Assembly (NCBI GenBank): GCA_964397625.1
Contig: CAYNJT010000029.1
Span: forward strand, 1-36,138
Source of the DNA: Leptolinea sp964397625
GTDB lineage: Bacteria > Chloroflexota > Anaerolineae > Anaerolineales > Anaerolineaceae
Direction: 5' to 3'
DNA length: 36,138 bases
Position 1 is the first letter of the stretch; each line of letters starts with the position of its first letter. Of the stretch, positions 15,028-23,684 are shown piece after piece. The notes under the pieces are model-generated. The model saw only the letters and a list, made by a program, of their open reading frames with translations. It was not told where the DNA came from and did not search any database. A program made the position numbers and the translations under genes.

Positions 15028-17034
15028 ATGCACCAAGAATTACCAATCCTGGTCAATATTACCGCAGCGCTGGTTGTCGCCTTTTTGGGCGGACTTTTAG
15101 CCAGGCGAATTGGGCTGCCAACCATTGTCGGATATCTATTTGCCGGTATCGCTCTGGGGCCTTTCACACCAGGTTTCATCGGTGATATTGATACCATACA
15201 ACAGCTGGCTGAGTTGGGTGTGATCTTCCTCATGCTGGGGGTGGGTCTTCATTTTTCATTCGAAGATCTATGGAAAGTCCGTCGGATCGCCATTCCAGGC
15301 GCGTTGATTCAGACTCTACTGGCAACAGGGATAGGCTTCTTTCTCAGCCAGTTATGGGGATGGTCGTTCGCCGCCAGTCTCGTTCTGGGATTGGCCATTT
15401 CTGTCGCCAGCACGGTTGTATTGCTCCGCGGATTGATGGACAATTCTCTGCTTAACACCTTACATGGACAAACGGCCGTGGGTTGGCTGGTGATGGAAGA
15501 TATTCTTTCAGTCATCATCCTTGTTTTTATGCCTGTCTTCTCAGGTGGAAATAGCATCGGATGGGTACCCATTGGCATCACTCTGGTAAAAATTGCCGCT
15601 TTCGCCGCCCTTATGATTCTGCTTGGTAAGCGCTTTATCCCATGGTTATTGGAGAAAATCGCCCATACACGATCGCGGGAATTATTCATTTTAGCAATCC
15701 TCGCAATCACCCTTGGAACGGCATTGGGTTCGGCGGAGCTTTTTGGCATCTCGCTCGCGCTGGGCGCATTCGTGGCAGGAGCAATCATCAGCCAGTCTCA
15801 TTTAAATCACCAGATTGGCGTGGATATCATCCCGTTTCGTGATTCATTCGCCGTATTGTTTTTCGTTTCTGTAGGCATGCTGGTAAACCCGCCATTCCTA
15901 TGGGAAAACATATGGCCAACTGTCGAACTGGCGCTATTAATAATAGTGGGCAAGTTGCTCATAACGATACTGATTGGCACATTCTTTGCCGAACAAATAC
16001 ATACGTTCCTGGTCGTAGGTGTTGGACTCAGTCAGATTGGTGAATTCTCCTTTATTCTCGGACAACAGGGAGTTCATTTGGGTATGCTGAGCACAGATCA
16101 ATACTCATTAATCCTGGCAGGGGCATTGATCTCCATTTCTCTCAATCCATTCATGTACAGATTACTTCCCCTGCTGGAGAAACTTATAACTCATTTGCCG
16201 CTGTTCATGAAAAAAAACACACCTCTGGAGACCATCCATATCGCGATTGATGAGGGTATGAAGAATCATCTTGTCCTGGTCGGGTACGGGCAGGCAGGGC
16301 AGCATCTGGTTGATGTTCTCCAACAGGTTGAGACCCCACTCCTGGTTATAGATTCCGATTCCGAACAGATCAAATCACTCAATCAACGCAGAATCCATGC
16401 TCTTTACGGTGACGCGGCTAATTCAGAAATCCTCAAATTTGCCAATCTGCCACAGGCTGCGCTGATGGTGATCACCGTGCCCGATGAGACGGCTGCTTCA
16501 ACAATAATCACCATTGCCAGAGATATAAACCCGGATTTAAACATCATCAGCCGCGCCAGTTCTCTGGAAGGGATTCAGTTTTTAATGAAAACAGGCGCCA
16601 AACATATTGTGTATCCTGAATTGGAAGGTGGGTTGGAGATTATCTACCATTCACTTCTGGAATTGGGATTCCCCCTTCGAGAAGTCCATAAATACACCGA
16701 AGCCATCCGCCACGACAGGTATGACACCAGCCTTTCTTCTCGAGAAGAATACATATCCCTGCAAGAGCTTCTTAATGCCGCTGGCAATATAGATATCACC
16801 TGGATTAAGATCCCCAACGGCAGTCTTTTGGTTGGGAAAACAATCCTTGAAGCCAATTTTCGTTCTGTGACCGGCGCGTCCATAGTTGCCTTGAAACGTG
16901 GGGAGGATGTTATTGCGAATCCAAAATCCATGACGGAGTTTGAAGTTGGAGACCAGATCGGTTTTATTGGTGATCAAACTCAGATCGCGGAAGCTGTCAC
17001 CTTGATAAATACTTCCATTTCTTCCAATTCATAG
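15028..17034 (+). CDS. CPA2 cation/proton antiporter with RCK domains (KefB/YbaL type)
   Basis: 668-aa monovalent-cation/proton antiporter of the inner membrane, which would exchange K+ or Na+ for protons. The first ~390 residues form 12-13 membrane spans of the Na+/H+ exchanger fold: an N-terminal helix with LLARRIGLPTIVGYLFAGI, LGVIFLMLGVGL, and the helix GWLVMEDILSV whose acidic pair (Glu-Asp) is in the ion-binding position of this family. A Rossmann RCK domain follows from about residue 412 with the nucleotide loop GYGQAGQ and acidic IDSDSEQ after strand 2. A TrkA-C domain (about 590-660) ends it. The start has a weak AGGAA-like site. It stands alone between intergenic regions; glutathione-type gating residues were not sought. 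Confidence 0.9.
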   Translation: MHQELPILVNITAALVVAFLGGLLARRIGLPTIVGYLFAGIALGPFTPGFIGDIDTIQQLAELGVIFLMLGVGLHFSFEDLWKVRRIAIPGALIQTLLATGIGFFLSQLWGWSFAASLVLGLAISVASTVVLLRGLMDNSLLNTLHGQTAVGWLVMEDILSVIILVFMPVFSGGNSIGWVPIGITLVKIAAFAALMILLGKRFIPWLLEKIAHTRSRELFILAILAITLGTALGSAELFGISLALGAFVAGAIISQSHLNHQIGVDIIPFRDSFAVLFFVSVGMLVNPPFLWENIWPTVELALLIIVGKLLITILIGTFFAEQIHTFLVVGVGLSQIGEFSFILGQQGVHLGMLSTDQYSLILAGALISISLNPFMYRLLPLLEKLITHLPLFMKKNTPLETIHIAIDEGMKNHLVLVGYGQAGQHLVDVLQQVETPLLVIDSDSEQIKSLNQRRIHALYGDAANSEILKFANLPQAALMVITVPDETAASTIITIARDINPDLNIISRASSLEGIQFLMKTGAKHIVYPELEGGLEIIYHSLLELGFPLREVHKYTEAIRHDRYDTSLSSREEYISLQELLNAAGNIDITWIKIPNGSLLVGKTILEANFRSVTGASIVALKRGEDVIANPKSMTEFEVGDQIGFIGDQTQIAEAVTLINTSISSNS

Positions 17035-17087
17035 GACCATTGGGGGGAAATGGGTGTCCTGTTCCCTTCAGGCAATACTCCATATCC

Positions 17088-17132
17088 TTGACATTGGTTC
17101 CAGGTTCGATATAATTGAAAATGATTTTCAAT
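17088..17132 (+). promoter_or_regulatory. zur promoter with overlapping 19-bp Zur-like box
   Basis: TTGACA (17088-17093), 16 bp, TATAAT (17110-17115): both hexamers perfect. A 19-bp perfect inverted repeat, ATTGAAAA-TGA-TTTTCAAT (17114-17132), begins inside the -10 and covers the transcription start. Its core TGAAAATGATTTTCA is the form known for Zur boxes of actinobacteria. It lies before a Fur-family gene followed by znuA, so zinc-dependent autorepression of the operon is the natural reading. Confidence 0.88.
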
Positions 17133-17147
17133 AACAAGAGCGTATCT

Positions 17148-17582
17148 ATGCAAACTGACAAATCTCTTTCTGCTGAATGGATCCGTCAATTACAGAAATG
17201 CGGTTGCCGTCAAACGGAAGCACGAAATACAATCGTGGATGTGATCCTTGAAACAGACAGGGCGCTTGAACCTCTTGAAATATTTGAGATCGGGCGCAAA
17301 CGCCAGTCAGGGTTGGGATTGGTCACTGTGTACCGCACCCTCGAAAAACTCGAGGAACTTGGTTTGGTCCAACGTGTTCACCAACCCGGCGCCTGTAACA
17401 GATATCTGCGCGCCCCACAGGGGCACCAGCATTTATTGATTTGCACCACCTGCGGAAAAGCAGAGTTTTTCAACGGGGATAATCTGACACCATTAATGAG
17501 CGAAGTGGCCAATACGTCAGGATATACCGTTACAGAGCATTGGTTTCAGTTGTTTGGCCAATGCGCGAATTGTCAGAAATAA
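17148..17582 (+). CDS. zur: Fur-family zinc uptake regulator (Zur)
   Basis: 144-aa metal-dependent repressor. The start at 17148 (MQTDKSLSAEW) is chosen because an in-frame ATG at 17115 lies within the -10 box and operator and upstream of the predicted transcription start. An N-terminal winged helix (about 5-80) contains CRQTEARNTIVDVILE and a GLGLVTVYRTLEKLEELGLV recognition region. The C-terminal dimerisation domain has the zinc/histidine phrase GHQHLLICTTCGK and a second CANC pair at the C-terminus, giving the four-cysteine structural zinc site. Fur, Zur and PerR cannot be split by this alone; the Zur call rests on the znuA gene 39 bp downstream and the Zur-type box upstream. Confidence 0.87.
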   Translation: MQTDKSLSAEWIRQLQKCGCRQTEARNTIVDVILETDRALEPLEIFEIGRKRQSGLGLVTVYRTLEKLEELGLVQRVHQPGACNRYLRAPQGHQHLLICTTCGKAEFFNGDNLTPLMSEVANTSGYTVTEHWFQLFGQCANCQK

Positions 17583-17621
17583 TTACGGGGTTCATTACCC
17601 GCTTATTATGTGGAGGAATTT

Positions 17622-18584
17622 GTGAAAAAGGTTTTCATTATCATTATAAGTTATGCGCTGGCCGGGAGTACCTTCCTATCAGCCTGCCAATCAAGCCAAA
17701 TTGAATCATCGGTCAAGTCTGCTTCAATGCCTTTGCATGTGATGGCTGTTGAGTCATTTCTGGCAGATATTACACAAAATATAGCCGGTGATCGAATTAA
17801 GGTAGATACTTTACTGCCGTTTGGCATGGACCCGCACGCCTTTGAACCTGTGCCAAAAGACGTGGCCCGAATTTCTTCCAGCGACCTGATCATCATCAAT
17901 GGCGGGGGGATAGAAAGCTGGTTGGAAAAGATCATCAAAAATGCTGAAGGGAAACATTTCGTGGTTGAAGCATCCGTTGGATTAAAAACCAGGGATCGCG
18001 GCGAAAACGAAGAGGTTGAAAGTGAAGAAATGAAGGAGGCACACCAGCATGAAGAAGGTGATCCGCATTTTTGGCTTGATCCGATCAGTGTGAAATCTTA
18101 CGTGGCAAACATACGCGACGGATTGATTCAGATCGATCCTGATGGCAAAGACACATACACGAACAATGCTGACGCCTATATCGTGAAACTGAATGATCTG
18201 GACGCCTTTATACGCGAACAGGCCAATACAATCCCCAGGGAAAAGCGCCTGATCGTCACCAATCACGAGAGTTTTGGGTATTTCGCAGACAGGTATGGAT
18301 TTACGGTCATAGGCACCATTGTTCCCAGCGTATCCACCGGATCGGCTCCTTCAGCGCAACAAATAGCCCGATTGGTTGATCATATTAAATCGACCGGAGC
18401 AAGTGCCATCTTCCTGGAAACAGGCACCAATCCCCAACTCGCGGAGCAGCTCGCCAGGGAGACCGGTGTTCGGGTAGTGACCGACCTGTACACACATTCC
18501 ATTACTCAGCAGGGAGGCGCCGCGCCTACGTATATCGAAATGATGAAACACAACATCAACACGATCGTCGCTAATTTGAAATAG
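17622..18584 (+). CDS. znuA: Zinc ABC transporter substrate-binding lipoprotein
   Basis: Cluster A-I (ZnuA/TroA) binding protein, 320 aa, that captures extracellular Zn2+ (or Mn2+). The start is GTG at 17622 with GGAGGA at 17612-17617; it gives a proper lipoprotein signal (MKKVFIIIISYALAGSTFL) with lipobox LSAC and Cys22. Metal-site phrases are visible: DPHAFEP, DPHFWLDP and NHESFGYFADRYG, plus the C-terminal acidic ligand region YTHS. Just before DPHFWLDP is a short acidic/histidine loop (EEMKEAHQHEEGDPH), the hallmark of zinc-type members. Together with zur it forms a two-gene operon. The permease and ATPase (znuB, znuC) are not in the window, so the importer must be encoded elsewhere. Confidence 0.92.
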   Translation: MKKVFIIIISYALAGSTFLSACQSSQIESSVKSASMPLHVMAVESFLADITQNIAGDRIKVDTLLPFGMDPHAFEPVPKDVARISSSDLIIINGGGIESWLEKIIKNAEGKHFVVEASVGLKTRDRGENEEVESEEMKEAHQHEEGDPHFWLDPISVKSYVANIRDGLIQIDPDGKDTYTNNADAYIVKLNDLDAFIREQANTIPREKRLIVTNHESFGYFADRYGFTVIGTIVPSVSTGSAPSAQQIARLVDHIKSTGASAIFLETGTNPQLAEQLARETGVRVVTDLYTHSITQQGGAAPTYIEMMKHNINTIVANLK

Positions 18585-18610
18585 TGTAGAATTACTTCAT
18601 CACTGACAGC

Positions 18611-18646
18611 AAAAGGATCATCGCATTCCCGGTGATCCTTTTTTTT
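18611..18646 (+). terminator. Rho-independent terminator of zur-znuA
   Basis: AAAAGGATCA (18611-18620) pairs with TGATCCTTTT (18633-18642); three further pairs (one wobble) extend the stem inward, and the T-run continues to 18646. Textbook form, 27 bp past the znuA stop. Confidence 0.93.
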
Positions 18647-18673
18647 GGGGTTCTGTCTCATATTGGAGTCACA

Positions 18674-19486
18674 ATGAACTTAACTACGGTTCTTGGTTTG
18701 ATCATTATCCTTGTTTCTATCCTTGTCTGGCTCGGCTTCTCCATCAAACCGGCACAATTCCCTGAATTCCATCAAAAACCCGGGGAGATTTCATATGTCG
18801 CTCTTCCAGGTGGGCTTCCCAAGCCGGTGGACCGCTATTACCGTCTGGTTTATGGCGATAGTATTCCCGTAATCACCAGCGCCGTGGTAACCGGTCGGGC
18901 AAAGTTGCGCCCGTTTGGTCCGTTTTTTCTGCCAGCCCGCTTTCGTTTCACCCATGTGGCCGGCAAAGATTACCGGCACTACATAGAAACCACTTTTTTC
19001 AATATACCAATAATGAAAGTAAATGAACGCTATATTGATGGTTCAGCCCGCATGGAACTCCCCTTCGGCACGGATGAGGGAGAACGGTTGGATCAGGCAG
19101 CAAATCTGGGTCTCTGGGCCGAAACAGCCTGGTTTCCGGCTGTGTTCCTCACCACTCCCGGTGTACGCTGGGAAGCCGTGGATAATGATTCTGCGATTCT
19201 TGTAGTGCCGTTCAAAGATGGAACAGACTCTTTCACTGTCCGTTTTGATTCAGAAACAGGATTCCCTGTCACATTTGAGGCCATGCGCTATCATGACTCA
19301 AAAAGTTTTGAAAAAGTTCTGTGGGTAAACCGTTTTCTTGATTTTCAATCGGGGAATGGTAAAGCCTTTTTCACCACAGGTTCTGCGCGCTGGATGGATC
19401 AAAATTCGCCATGGGCGTACTTTACAGTAGAAAGCATAATCTTCAATGCCGATGTGACCTCCTACGTTCGACAAAAGGGTCTCTGA
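18674..19486 (+). CDS. DUF6544-like membrane-anchored protein
   Basis: 270-aa protein of unknown function. It starts at 18674 with GGAG eight bases ahead. It has an N-terminal membrane helix (about 4-24) and then a soluble beta-rich domain with many aromatic residues. The phrases PKPVDRYYRLVYG, ERYIDGSARMEL, ETAWFPAVFL and PGVRW resemble the DUF6544 pattern (R-Y...; G-x-G-R-M; E-x-x-W-x-P; V-x-W). The fold may be a lipoprotein-carrier-like half-barrel, but I cannot confirm that. It is the first of four same-strand genes to 22523, with a 90-bp gap to the next. The family name is a memory-based match. Confidence 0.6.
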   Translation: MNLTTVLGLIIILVSILVWLGFSIKPAQFPEFHQKPGEISYVALPGGLPKPVDRYYRLVYGDSIPVITSAVVTGRAKLRPFGPFFLPARFRFTHVAGKDYRHYIETTFFNIPIMKVNERYIDGSARMELPFGTDEGERLDQAANLGLWAETAWFPAVFLTTPGVRWEAVDNDSAILVVPFKDGTDSFTVRFDSETGFPVTFEAMRYHDSKSFEKVLWVNRFLDFQSGNGKAFFTTGSARWMDQNSPWAYFTVESIIFNADVTSYVRQKGL

Positions 19487-19582
19487 TATACCTGATGAGA
19501 GCGGCAATATGGTATGTAGTTTTGGAAAGATGTTGGCATTGGTATACAGGTTAACAAAAATTTTCAATCGGGAGATATGAAA

Positions 19583-20455
19583 ATGAAAAAAAACAAAGCG
19601 CTTGATTATCTGATCCCGCTGGTCATCCTTACAGCTTTAATAGTCACCACATGCGGCCTTTTTACCACTGGCGGCCCCGGACCGTTCACCTTCACCAGTC
19701 TGCACGGGAAACAGGTACGAATGTACGGTACCGGCATTTATCAATTCGACACCTATTTCCGCGCCCCGATTGCCCGTGGAACAGACGCGGCAACGCTTTT
19801 CGTTGGACTTCCCTTGCTTATTATCGCTTTTATCCAATATCGTAAAGGATCAATAAAAGCCGCTTTCTTTCTGACAGGGATTCTTACCTATTTTGTGTAT
19901 AACTCAGCGTCCATGGCGCTTGGAATTGCTTATAACTACCTGTTCCTGGTGTATATCATTTACTTTTCGAGCAGTTTCTTTTCATTGATCCTGGCCTATT
20001 TTTCTACTGACTTTTCGAAATTGCCGCATCACATCAAACCGACATTCCCACATCGGGGAGGCGCGTATCTGCTATTTTTCGCCGGACTTTCGGTGTTTGT
20101 CTGGTTGAGCGAGATCCTCACTCCCCTATTCCAGGGGATTTTCCCATCCGGTCTGGACACCTATACAACAGAGATAACCTTTGTGATTGACCTGGGGTTG
20201 ATCCCTGCTGTGTGTTACACATCCGGAGTCCTCCTTTTGAAGCATAGACCTCACGCGTACCTGCTATCCTATATGATGCTCACGCTGCTCGCCATGATCG
20301 GGCTGGTGGTTATCCTCCAGTCTGCGTTCCAGGCGGCAGCTGGAATTTATCTGACGATCGGCCAGTATATCGGCTTTTCGGGCACATTTGCCATTCTGGG
20401 CTTAGTGGCTGTGCGCGTATTGTATTTAATGAGGAAAAACATCCGGGAAGCCTGA
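19583..20455 (+). CDS. Multi-spanning membrane protein, paralogue A
   Basis: 290-aa integral membrane protein with about eight hydrophobic spans; I do not recognise a named family. After the first helix comes an extracytoplasmic loop containing TSLHGKQVRMYGTGIYQFDT, then RGTDAATLFVGLPLL. The next gene has the same architecture and matching phrases (TLRGEQVTINMQGLYWFDT; QGNDLITLVVGLPLL), so the two are tandem duplicates. Start at 19583 is preferred over 19577 because GGGAG (19570-19574) is eight bases from it. Both contain the phrases YNYLFLVY or YNGLFLVY and P-H-R near the middle. It may form a heteromeric complex with its neighbour. Confidence 0.75.
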   Translation: MKKNKALDYLIPLVILTALIVTTCGLFTTGGPGPFTFTSLHGKQVRMYGTGIYQFDTYFRAPIARGTDAATLFVGLPLLIIAFIQYRKGSIKAAFFLTGILTYFVYNSASMALGIAYNYLFLVYIIYFSSSFFSLILAYFSTDFSKLPHHIKPTFPHRGGAYLLFFAGLSVFVWLSEILTPLFQGIFPSGLDTYTTEITFVIDLGLIPAVCYTSGVLLLKHRPHAYLLSYMMLTLLAMIGLVVILQSAFQAAAGIYLTIGQYIGFSGTFAILGLVAVRVLYLMRKNIREA

Positions 20456-20489
20456 CAAAATTTTCCTCTCTGAAAAGGAAACAGAAAAA

Positions 20490-21383
20490 ATGAAGTATCA
20501 AAAACCATTAACCTGGCTGATCATTCCAATTTTTTTACTTGCCATGTTCGCGGCTGGTATGGGTTTGTTCTATCAATTTCCCGGGAATCCCATGGAATAC
20601 AAAACCTTGCGCGGTGAACAGGTAACCATCAATATGCAGGGGCTGTACTGGTTCGATACGGTCAGCACAGCCGCGCAAATGCAGGGCAATGACCTGATTA
20701 CCCTGGTGGTTGGTCTGCCGCTGTTGACCATCTCAACCATCCTGGCATTTCGCGGGTCGCTGCGCGGACGCTTGCTTTTGACCGGTACCCTGGGATTCTT
20801 CCTGTATACCTACATGTCCATGTCGATGCTGGCAGCTTATAACGGATTGTTCCTGGTATATGTAACCCTTTTCGGTCTAAGTCTGTATGCCTTCATTCTC
20901 AGTATGCTGTCATTTGATTTAGAAGAACTGCCCACGCACTTCTCGAGAAAAATGCCCCATCGCTGGTTGGCCGGATTGATGTTCGTTGTTGGCGCTTTTC
21001 TTGCGTTGGCGTGGTTGGGACGGATCATCCCGCCCCTGTTGAACGGTACGATCCCCGCATTGGAAAACACCACCACGCTGGTTATTCAGGCCATGGATCT
21101 GGTTCTCATTGTTCCACTGGCGTTTCTGGGTGGTATTCTGTTGTTGAAACATAATGCATGGGGGTATCTGTTGAGTTCTGTGTTCACCCTGAAATCGATC
21201 ACCATGGGGTTGGGGGTCAGCGCCATGGGGATCAACATGGCACTGCGCGGGGTTCCCGACAGCCTGGGGATCTTGATACCTTTCATTACCATTACGGGAA
21301 TAAATTTGTTGATGGCTGTTTTGGTGCTGCGCAGTATTGATGTACAAAGACCCGATGTTGAATCACCTGTCTCACAGGGATGA
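20490..21383 (+). CDS. Multi-spanning membrane protein, paralogue B
   Basis: 297-aa membrane protein paralogous to the gene 34 bp upstream. Shared landmarks are the L-R-G-E-Q-V loop with YWFDT, the DLITLVVGLPLL helix, AAYNGLFLVYVTLFGLS, ELPTHFSRKMPHR, a second large hydrophobic block, and a GGILLLKHNAWGYLLS segment (paralogue A: SGVLLLKHRPHAYLLS). Ribosome site AAGGAA nine bases before the ATG. It is followed at 39 bp by the alpha-oxoamine synthase-like gene. Unknown function; the conserved extracytoplasmic loop suggests a common ligand or partner. Confidence 0.75.
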   Translation: MKYQKPLTWLIIPIFLLAMFAAGMGLFYQFPGNPMEYKTLRGEQVTINMQGLYWFDTVSTAAQMQGNDLITLVVGLPLLTISTILAFRGSLRGRLLLTGTLGFFLYTYMSMSMLAAYNGLFLVYVTLFGLSLYAFILSMLSFDLEELPTHFSRKMPHRWLAGLMFVVGAFLALAWLGRIIPPLLNGTIPALENTTTLVIQAMDLVLIVPLAFLGGILLLKHNAWGYLLSSVFTLKSITMGLGVSAMGINMALRGVPDSLGILIPFITITGINLLMAVLVLRSIDVQRPDVESPVSQG

Positions 21384-21422
21384 TATTCCGGATAAGGATT
21401 ATGCTGTTTTTTATGATAAGAC

Positions 21423-22523
21423 ATGCGTGATTACAGGATAGAAAGTCCCATCGGCCCGCGGGTGATCATAGACGGGCGTGAAGTAGATTACTTCTCCGGT
21501 ACCGGATATCTGGGTTTGCAGAGCAATCCGCAAGTGATCCGAGCGGCAGTGGATGCCGTAACAAAGTATGGCCTTTCCACAGCCACCTCGCGCGGTGGTT
21601 TCGGCGAACACCCGGTGTATGATGAGCTGGAAAAAGAAGCCTGTACTTTCTTCAACGCCGAGAAAGCCCTGGTCTTCCCATCGGGATATATGGGGATGGG
21701 CATTTTATTGCAGACAAATACACATTCCGGCGATCACATTTTCATCGATTCAATGGCGCATTACAGCCTGTGGGATGCCGCCCAGGCTTCAACCAGGTTG
21801 ATCACACCCTTCCATCACCGATCTGCTGAAAGTCTGTTGGAAAAGATCAAAATCGAGCTTCAGCCTTGTGAACACCCTTTGGTGATAAGCGACGGTGTTT
21901 TCCCCATTTCAGGCGAGATAGCACCCCTCCCGGAACTCCTGGAGGTGATCCGTCCGTATGGAGGACGCGTGTTCCTGGATGACGCGCATGCCATGGGCGT
22001 TCTGGGAAATCACGGCCGTGGATGCCTGGACCATTTTCAAATTGATGGACCTGAAGTATTAACCTGCGGCACACTGGCAAAAGCGTTGGGCGGCTATGGC
22101 GGAGTCATCACCGGCCCGGCGGAGTGGATCGATCGCGTGGAACAGAATTCCGGGGTATGCATCGGCGCCAGCCCCATACCTCTGGTAACGGCAGCTGCCT
22201 CCACGGCGGCTTTAAGGATCGCGCGTGAAAATCCCGATTTGCGAGAAAGGCTGTGGGGTAACGTGACCCTGGCGCGCAACGGCCTGCGTTCGCTTGGCTG
22301 GAAGATGGATGATACGCCGGTTCCCATCCTTTGCCTGCCGGCGCTGCCGGGCCTGAACCTGTCTTCCCTGGAAAAAAGGTTATTTGAAAAAGGGATTGCC
22401 GTGGCATATGTGCGTGAATACACCAGCACTCCGCCGGGCGGCGCGCTGCGGGTGGCGATTAGTGCCGGTCATACCACGCAGCAAATCACCCGGTTCATCG
22501 AGGTTTTAGGTAGGCTGATGTAA
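21423..22523 (+). CDS. Divergent alpha-oxoamine synthase (BioF/Kbl/serine palmitoyltransferase-like PLP enzyme)
   Basis: 366-aa fold-type I PLP enzyme. Such enzymes condense an amino acid with an acyl-CoA, as BioF, Kbl and serine palmitoyltransferase do. Visible residues: His113 in SMAHYSLWD (stacks on PLP), Asp157 in ISDGVFPISGEIAPL, Asp187 and His189 in FLDDAHAMGVLG, and the Schiff-base Lys220 in GTLAKALGGYGG. The opening YFSGTGYLGLQSNPQV matches the family, but the usual GSGGSR glycine loop is replaced by STATSRGGFGEHPVYDELE, and the protein is shorter than BioF (about 385). No other biotin gene is present. Its neighbours are membrane proteins of unknown function, so a lipid- or natural-product-related step is as likely as biotin synthesis. 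No strong ribosome site at the ATG. Confidence 0.85.
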   Translation: MRDYRIESPIGPRVIIDGREVDYFSGTGYLGLQSNPQVIRAAVDAVTKYGLSTATSRGGFGEHPVYDELEKEACTFFNAEKALVFPSGYMGMGILLQTNTHSGDHIFIDSMAHYSLWDAAQASTRLITPFHHRSAESLLEKIKIELQPCEHPLVISDGVFPISGEIAPLPELLEVIRPYGGRVFLDDAHAMGVLGNHGRGCLDHFQIDGPEVLTCGTLAKALGGYGGVITGPAEWIDRVEQNSGVCIGASPIPLVTAAASTAALRIARENPDLRERLWGNVTLARNGLRSLGWKMDDTPVPILCLPALPGLNLSSLEKRLFEKGIAVAYVREYTSTPPGGALRVAISAGHTTQQITRFIEVLGRLM

Positions 22524-22631
22524 GGATACACAGGATATAGTTCATTGGATTTAATATCCGCGTGCAAGTACTTGAGAAGAAACTAAAATACAATTATTTT
22601 TGTGCTAATTACAGGCATGGAACGGGGTCGA

Positions 22632-23684
22632 ATGAAGAAATTTCTACATTTCTTTTTCAAAATTTTGGTGTGTGTATGGTTGGTTTCAGGGTGCTCAAAT
22701 CGCTTGAACCTTCATACACAAACTACTACTGTCTCTGCCTCTGAATTCGACAATGACCAGGCCTCTCTTCTTGAGAAAGAAATTACAACAAATTACCCCA
22801 ATCTGTTCAGTCTGCTGGTTTTGAAAGACAACACGATTATTTATGAGAAATATTTCCAGGGTCACAACGCCGATACCTACACGCATGTCTTTTCGGTTAC
22901 CAAGAGTGTTATGTCTTCCTTGATCGGTATCGCTCTGGAAAAAGGCATGGTAAAAAGTCTGGATCAACCGTTGGCTGATTACCTCCCCGGCTATTTTATC
23001 GATCCCGTCCAGCGAAACAAGAAAGAAATAACCATCCGGCAGGCACTGACCATGACAGCCGGTATCACCCCAACAGATGCCTCAATCGACACATGGTTCA
23101 AACATGAGGATTGGTTTGGCTATACACTCGATCAACCACTTGAAGAAACCCCTGGGACAAAATTTACGTACAATACCGGTTTGACACATTTGCTGTCCGG
23201 GGTTCTTACCAATGCCAGCGGTATGAGCACGCGGGATTTCGCAGACCGCTATCTTTTCTCACAACTAAATATTACCAATTACCGTTGGGATACCGATCCG
23301 AAAGGGTATTACGGCGGTGGGCATTTGCTTTATCTTACTCCACGCGATATGGCTAAATTCGGTTCCCTTTACCTCAACCGGGGGCAATGGGAAGGTAAAC
23401 AAATTGTGCCGGCAGATTGGGTGGCTGAATCAATTAAAGAACAGGTCAAAGTGGACGAACACGAATCATATGGATACCTCTGGTGGATTTATAGCATTCG
23501 TGATGAAATCAACGGCAGAGATCTACCTGCCTTCGCGGCTCGCGGCCTCGGCGGGCAGTATATTGTTGTAATCCCTGATCGCAAGCTGACCGTGGTACTT
23601 ACCTGCGATAACACAAAGCGTTCCCGCGACAGATCGGATGTTTCCAGTCTGATCGAGAAATTCATTCTAAAGGCGCTTCCCTGA
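22632..23684 (+). CDS. Serine hydrolase lipoprotein, beta-lactamase class C-like
   Basis: 350-aa extracytoplasmic enzyme of the beta-lactamase/transpeptidase-like family (PF00144). Start at 22632 gives a lipoprotein signal with lipobox VSGC and Cys21. The catalytic SxxK is Ser88-Val-Thr-Lys91 in FSVTKSVMSSLIG, and the Tyr motif is YNTG in KFTYNTGLTHLLSG. The third motif region is ARGLGGQYIVVIPD, replacing K-T/H-G by a glycine-rich turn as in many esterases of the family. It may be a peptidase, esterase or penicillin-binding enzyme; resistance to beta-lactams should not be assumed. It is convergent with the APH gene, whose last base is directly adjacent. Confidence 0.88.
   Translation: MKKFLHFFFKILVCVWLVSGCSNRLNLHTQTTTVSASEFDNDQASLLEKEITTNYPNLFSLLVLKDNTIIYEKYFQGHNADTYTHVFSVTKSVMSSLIGIALEKGMVKSLDQPLADYLPGYFIDPVQRNKKEITIRQALTMTAGITPTDASIDTWFKHEDWFGYTLDQPLEETPGTKFTYNTGLTHLLSGVLTNASGMSTRDFADRYLFSQLNITNYRWDTDPKGYYGGGHLLYLTPRDMAKFGSLYLNRGQWEGKQIVPADWVAESIKEQVKVDEHESYGYLWWIYSIRDEINGRDLPAFAARGLGGQYIVVIPDRKLTVVLTCDNTKRSRDRSDVSSLIEKFILKALP

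Noticed and set aside
17115..17147. Longer start for zur at 17115
   Set aside because: That ATG overlaps the -10 box and operator and is upstream of the predicted transcription start.
21423..22523. Firm call as BioF of a biotin pathway
   Set aside because: No other biotin genes are near, and the glycine loop differs; only the alpha-oxoamine synthase family is supported.
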